NCBI GenBank assembly: GCA_963664245.1
Contig: OY760934.1
Span: 2,852,001 to 2,916,000, forward strand
Reading direction: 5' to 3'
Source: GCA-2711565 sp963664245
Lineage (GTDB): Bacteria > Bacteroidota > Bacteroidia > Bacteroidales > GCA-2711565
Length of the DNA: 64,000 nt
Shown here: positions 60,596 through 64,000 of the stretch, piece after piece
Layout of the letters: each line of letters begins with the position of its first letter
Numbering within the stretch: the stretch's first letter is position 1
The notes under the pieces: generated by a model
What the model was told of the DNA's origin: nothing
Databases searched by the model: none
What the model saw: only the letters and a program-made list of their open reading frames with translations
Program-made: the position numbers and the translations under genes

Positions 60596-62275
60596 TTAAA
60601 TGATTCTCAAATGTTTAAAATAATCCTTTAAAATTTCCGCATTTTCTTTTTGTGGGGTAAAGATTTCAAGGATGCAGGCTTTATCGTGTTTGTAGAAAGC
60701 TTCCAGCGAAATTTTTAATTCCTCCAAAGAACTTGCTTCGAAATAATCCAGGTCAAAGGTTTTAGCAATATGATCGGCTTTGAGATTGTGAGGCGTTTCA
60801 AAATATTCCAACGAATTGGTGTTCATCGGGCCGTCGATAAAGCGGAAAATACCGCCGCCATTATTGTTGATAAGAATGATTTTCAGGTTTTTGTTCAGGT
60901 AATTGTTCCATAAGCCATTTGAATCGTAGAAAAATGCCAGATCGCCCGTAATCAAAGTCGTTGGATGATTAGAAGCATAAGCGGCCCCTGCAGCCGTTGA
61001 AACACAGCCGTCAATTCCGGAAGTTCCGCGGTTGCTAAAATAGTGGAGATCTTTCCGGTTCCGGAACAATTGCGCGTAACGGACTGGCGTGCTGTTTGCC
61101 AGTTGCAGATGTGAGCCATGAGGAATTTTATCGAGCAGGGTTTCGAAAACTTTTAGGTCAGAGTATGGACAGTTTTTTAGAAACTCTTGATGTTTTTGTT
61201 CGGTTTGTTCGTCGGCATTTTCCCAGGTTTGAGAATAATCCGACTTCAAAATTTTTAATTCGGCTTTAATCTGATTGAAAAAATCGAGCGGGCAAAGCGG
61301 AATATTTTGGGTCAGGCTTTGATAAGTGTCCAAATTCAAATCGTCAGCATCGATGTGCCAATGGGTATTTGCTTTGTGTTGGCGTAAAAAAGCTTTCACT
61401 TTTTTTGAAATCACCTGGTTCCCCAACGTAATCAATAAATCCGGCTGGAAGTTTTTAATATTTTCCGGCGGCATTGAACTAATGATGCGGTCAATGCAGG
61501 AGTGGAATCCTTCGGAATACAGATTGGAGGTTGTCTCGGTTAAGACCGCCACAGAGGGATCGGCAGCAATTTCCTTTAGAACCGAATTTAACCCCTCATT
61601 TTTCTCCAGCATTCCTGTTAGTATTAGTTTTTTCTTTGCCTGCTTCCATTGTTTGGCTAAAGCGTTTATCTCGCTTTCCGGAATTTTACGTTCAGCAATA
61701 ATGGTTTCAATCAATTTGGGTTCGGGAAGAGTTTCGTCATAACCTTCGTACAAAGGTTCGGCAAAAGGAAGATTGATGTGAACCGGGCCGGGAACGGGGT
61801 AAGTGCAGGCGTTGAGGGCTTCGTTAATCAGGCGGTTGGCGTACCAAATATCGTCGTCGGAGCTTATGTTTTGTGGCAATTCAACCGATTTCCTGATGTA
61901 ATTTTCGAACACATCTTTCTGGCGGATAGTCTGACTGTCGGCCATGTCGATCCATTCGTTGGGGCGGTCGGCGGTAAGTACCAGCAAAGGAATTTTTTGA
62001 TAATAAGCTTCGGCAATAGCTGGGGCATAATTTAGTGCGGCTGAACCGGAAGTGCAGGCGATGGCCACCGGTTTTTTTGTTTGTTGGGCCATTCCCAGGG
62101 CAAAGAATCCGGCCGAGCGTTCGTCGGCTATGCTCAGCATTTCAATTCCTTTTTGTTGCTGAAATGCCAGAATAATAGGGGCATTGCGCGAACCGGGAGA
62201 GATCACGATATGTGTCATCCCTTTTTTTACACAAATTTTTGCCAGATGCTTGATGCCGGTTTTGCTGTGGTTCAT
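60596..62275 (-). CDS. menD: 2-Succinyl-5-enolpyruvyl-6-hydroxy-3-cyclohexene-1-carboxylate synthase
   Basis: MenD is a thiamine-diphosphate enzyme that joins 2-oxoglutarate and isochorismate. The 559-residue protein has the N-terminal VISPGSRNAPIILAF motif, TSGSAALNYAPAIAEA, and TADRPNEWIDMADSQTIRQ typical of MenD. The TPP-binding GDLAFFYDSNGLWN and INNNGGGIF segments follow. The catalytic layout is normal. It lies downstream of menF but is separated from it by 118 bp carrying a repeat-like sequence. Confidence 0.93.
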   Translation of the reverse strand: MNHSKTGIKHLAKICVKKGMTHIVISPGSRNAPIILAFQQQKGIEMLSIADERSAGFFALGMAQQTKKPVAIACTSGSAALNYAPAIAEAYYQKIPLLVLTADRPNEWIDMADSQTIRQKDVFENYIRKSVELPQNISSDDDIWYANRLINEALNACTYPVPGPVHINLPFAEPLYEGYDETLPEPKLIETIIAERKIPESEINALAKQWKQAKKKLILTGMLEKNEGLNSVLKEIAADPSVAVLTETTSNLYSEGFHSCIDRIISSMPPENIKNFQPDLLITLGNQVISKKVKAFLRQHKANTHWHIDADDLNLDTYQSLTQNIPLCPLDFFNQIKAELKILKSDYSQTWENADEQTEQKHQEFLKNCPYSDLKVFETLLDKIPHGSHLQLANSTPVRYAQLFRNRKDLHYFSNRGTSGIDGCVSTAAGAAYASNHPTTLITGDLAFFYDSNGLWNNYLNKNLKIILINNNGGGIFRFIDGPMNTNSLEYFETPHNLKADHIAKTFDLDYFEASSLEELKISLEAFYKHDKACILEIFTPQKENAEILKDYFKHLRII

Positions 62276-62310
62276 GTTTTAAAGATTGCTAATACAAACT
62301 TAAGAATTTT

Positions 62311-62356
62311 ATGTCATTCCGAACGATCATCCTGAGCGGAGTCGAAGGATCGTTTC
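62311..62356. repeat. Dispersed-repeat-like sequence between menF and menD
   Basis: The sequence GTCATTCCGAACGATCATCC then TGAGCGGAGTCGAAGGATCG is of a type I remember as short dispersed repeats in Bacteroidota and other intergenic DNA. It carries an imperfect inverted repeat (ACGATC-AT-CCT with AGGATCGT). It lies inside the otherwise tight menaquinone operon. Copy number cannot be tested here; the other repeat-like sequence (23446) is of a different type. Confidence 0.5.
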
Positions 62357-62393
62357 AACTTTGCTTAAAATCTTCGGGTTCTACAGAATGGTA

Positions 62394-63464
62394 TTACAAA
62401 AGTGATTCCAAAGTCTTGGCTTTTAGTTCGGTTTCTTGCCATTCTTTTTCGGCCACGGAATCTTTAGTCAAGCCGCCGCCAACAAACAAATTCAGAGTGT
62501 GTTTATCAAAGTGCAAACAACGCAAGTTAACATAAAGGTGGATTTCTTTTTTTAAATTGTAAGAACCGAGAAATCCCGTGTAGTAAGCTCTTTGATGAGA
62601 TTCGTTTTGGTTGATAAAATTCAGGGCCTCTATTTTGGGGAGCCCGCAAACCGCCGGGGTAGGGTGCAGCTCCTTAATGAGTGTTGGAATATTTTTTATT
62701 TCATCAGCAGGAAACATAAAACTGGTTTTTAGGTGAGCCACATTTGCAGCTTCAATGGTTTCCTTGTTTTTTGAAATGGTGGAAACCTGTTTTTTTAGAA
62801 TATTTTCAATGTAATCGACCACAAATTTTTGTTCTTTAATTTCTTTGCTGTTCCAGTTGTAGTTGCTTGATTTTTCTTGTGTCCCGGCCAGGGCAACGGT
62901 TTTAACGGTCTTGTTTTTTATCTCAAACAGAACCTCCGGACTGGCTCCCAACCAAATTCCACTTTGTGGTGTGTAAAAAATATAATTGAATGATTGCTGG
63001 TAATTTTGGTTCAGCTTTTCAAAAAGATCGATAATATTGAAGGATTTTTTTGCTTTTACTTTTTTTATTCTTGACAGAACCAGCTTCTGAAACTTTCTGC
63101 TATCCAGTGCTTTTTTAAAAATGTTAAACGTGTTGAAATATTCTTCTTTTGTTGCTTCTTCGAAATGACCCAGTGACGGTTTTGCTCGCGGAGAGTGGTC
63201 GGCGATCCTTACAAATTCTTTTATGCTTTCGCCTTCTTCAAACAAAAATTCATCTTTAATTAGAAGAATAGGGTGTTGTTTTTCATCAAACGGATGAATA
63301 ATGAAGCCGTTTTCAGCTTCGGATAAATCAGTTATTTCTTTTGCTTCGCCTTTTTGAGCAATGAATTGGAAGTTGTTTTTTCCGGGGAGGGTGAAGGCTG
63401 CAAAGGATAATCTTTTGCCAAGGCAATGTTTTAAAAAATTATAATTTGTGGTTAAATTGTCCAT
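62394..63464 (-). CDS. menF: Isochorismate synthase
   Basis: MenF converts chorismate to isochorismate, the entry step of the pathway. The 356-residue protein is the chorismate-binding domain: FQKLVLSRIKKVKAK, SGIWLGASPEVLFEI, TVALAGTQEKSSN, the HLKTSFMF segment, ELHPTPAVCGLPK and YYTGFLGSYNL. The Lys and Glu of the active site are in place. It is shorter than E. coli MenF because the N-terminal part is reduced. It follows the hotdog thioesterase gene by 22 bp. Confidence 0.92.
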   Translation of the reverse strand: MDNLTTNYNFLKHCLGKRLSFAAFTLPGKNNFQFIAQKGEAKEITDLSEAENGFIIHPFDEKQHPILLIKDEFLFEEGESIKEFVRIADHSPRAKPSLGHFEEATKEEYFNTFNIFKKALDSRKFQKLVLSRIKKVKAKKSFNIIDLFEKLNQNYQQSFNYIFYTPQSGIWLGASPEVLFEIKNKTVKTVALAGTQEKSSNYNWNSKEIKEQKFVVDYIENILKKQVSTISKNKETIEAANVAHLKTSFMFPADEIKNIPTLIKELHPTPAVCGLPKIEALNFINQNESHQRAYYTGFLGSYNLKKEIHLYVNLRCLHFDKHTLNLFVGGGLTKDSVAEKEWQETELKAKTLESLL

Positions 63465-63486
63465 TTTCTAACGGGGCTAAAGCTCG

Positions 63487-63906
63487 TTATTTTTCAATAA
63501 TCATGTTGGTTAAACGGCTTACCGAAACTAATTTCCCGTCTTCGTTTTTAATCTCGATGTTCCAAACATGGGTGTTTCGGCCTCGGTGGATGATCTTTGC
63601 CTCGCCATAAACAAAGCCTTTGGTAGCTGCGCTCACATGGTTGGCGCTGATATTGGCTCCGCGTACATCGTATTTGTTCATGTCAACCAAAAGTACCGAT
63701 CCTAAACTGCCAATAGTTTCGGACAGTGCCAGGCTGGCTCCGCCATGCAGAATTCCCATGGGTTGCAGGGTTTTTTCATTCACGGGCATTTTGGCTTTTA
63801 CGTAACCTTCTTTGGTTTCCATATACTCAATGCCTAGGGTTTCCATTAAGGTGTTTTGGCTGGTTTTATTGAGTTCTTCTATGGGGACATTTAAGTTCAT
63901 CATCAT
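63487..63906 (-). CDS. menI: Hotdog-fold thioesterase, probable DHNA-CoA thioesterase
   Basis: The product is about 139 residues of the PaaI/MenI hotdog family, with GILHGGASLALSETIGSLGS (central helix, catalytic Glu in the SET segment) and NHVSAATKGFVYGEA. Position at the head of the men operon suggests it releases 1,4-dihydroxy-2-naphthoate from DHNA-CoA before MenA. The start is one of three consecutive in-frame ATGs (63906, 63903, 63900). An upstream ATG at 63927 lies in the promoter -7 element and is unlikely. Family call is firm; the MenI role rests on context. Confidence 0.82.
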   Translation of the reverse strand: MMMNLNVPIEELNKTSQNTLMETLGIEYMETKEGYVKAKMPVNEKTLQPMGILHGGASLALSETIGSLGSVLLVDMNKYDVRGANISANHVSAATKGFVYGEAKIIHRGRNTHVWNIEIKNEDGKLVSVSRLTNMIIEK

Positions 63907-63924
63907 TGCAATATGTATTTTTAA

Positions 63925-63932
63925 CAAAGATA
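63925..63932 (-). promoter_or_regulatory. Promoter -7 element of the menaquinone operon
   Basis: TATCTTTG on the minus strand (63932 to 63925) matches TAnnTTTG, about 19 bp before the first likely start codon. A TTG lies upstream at an atypical 12-bp spacing, so the -33 box is not identified. Confidence 0.5.
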
Positions 63933-64000
63933 AGGCTTATTCCCCAAGTCATAGGAAGGCTAGCTTTAATTATAAAATCTTTTAATAAAAAATCACCCCC

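Noticed and set aside
1..64000. CRISPR arrays, IS elements, prophage, replication origin
   Set aside because: No regularly spaced repeats, transposase or integrase motifs, phage structural genes or DnaA-box clusters were seen on either strand.

Overview
The window looks like a chromosomal segment of a member of the Bacteroidota, probably a Bacteroidales/Marinilabiliales-type free-living or sediment organism. The finer placement is inference. Evidence for the phylum: several upstream regions carry the Bacteroidota sigma-factor -7 motif TAnnTTTG, one at the expected 19-nt distance from TTTG; there is a PorW/SprE-type lipoprotein of the type IX secretion system; PurL is a single 1226-residue chain; and the RsmD-DUF3822 and bactofilin-AtpZ neighbourhoods are typical of the phylum. 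Most of the window is ordinary core genome with gene order broken into short operons. No phage, IS element, integrase or CRISPR array was seen.

Layout. 0-2.75 kb: tungstate (or molybdate) ABC transporter, binding protein cut by the window edge. 2.75-6.1 kb (minus): M23 peptidase, dxr and rseP as one operon. 6.3-9.9 kb: PorW/SprE, bactofilin, AtpZ and an AtpI-like membrane protein; the F0F1 genes expected next are absent. 10-15.3 kb: a pterin pair (PTPS/QueD-like, FolE), a Bax-inhibitor-like membrane protein, FabD, a methyltransferase, an orphan ABC ATPase, a PduO-type cobalamin adenosyltransferase and a DUF2795 protein. 15.4-20.7 kb: RsmD/DUF3822, a pilin-like unknown, a solitary HsdR-N nuclease domain, AMP nucleosidase, HolA and an ATP-cone/PD-(D/E)XK protein. 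20.8-23.3 kb: an AT-rich 841-residue Roco GTPase (LRR-Roc-COR) whose C-terminus looks like a Toprim (DUF4435/OLD-like) nuclease domain. This is the most unusual gene in the window. 23.5-34.2 kb (minus): acyl-CoA synthetase, SDR, a BtuB-like TonB receptor with a strange small ORF upstream, PurL, a CDF metal exporter and thioredoxin reductase. 34.4-44.7 kb: a signalling district with a GlsB-like protein, two receiver proteins, a 1507-residue multi-PAS/GAF sensor kinase, tRNA-Pro(GGG), a tandem pair of bactofilins and a TPR histidine kinase.

45.3-53.3 kb is a cobalamin block. One cobalamin riboswitch precedes btuF-btuC-btuD; a second precedes btuB-cobU-cobT-cobS-cobC. Together they give outer- and inner-membrane B12/corrinoid uptake and lower-ligand attachment, under repression by the end product. 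The PduO adenosyltransferase at 14.4 kb would supply the adenosyl form. 53.6-56.7 kb carries an uncharacterised lipoprotein and a DUF5723 protein as a pair. 56.7-63.9 kb (minus) is a menaquinone operon: hotdog thioesterase, menF, menD, menB, menA, menC, menE. No menH is present, and a dispersed-repeat-like sequence separates menF from menD. With Dxr (isoprenoid side chain) this supports menaquinone-based respiration; the tungstate importer hints at tungsto/molybdoenzymes.

All calls come from reading the sequence and remembered family motifs. No database search was run.
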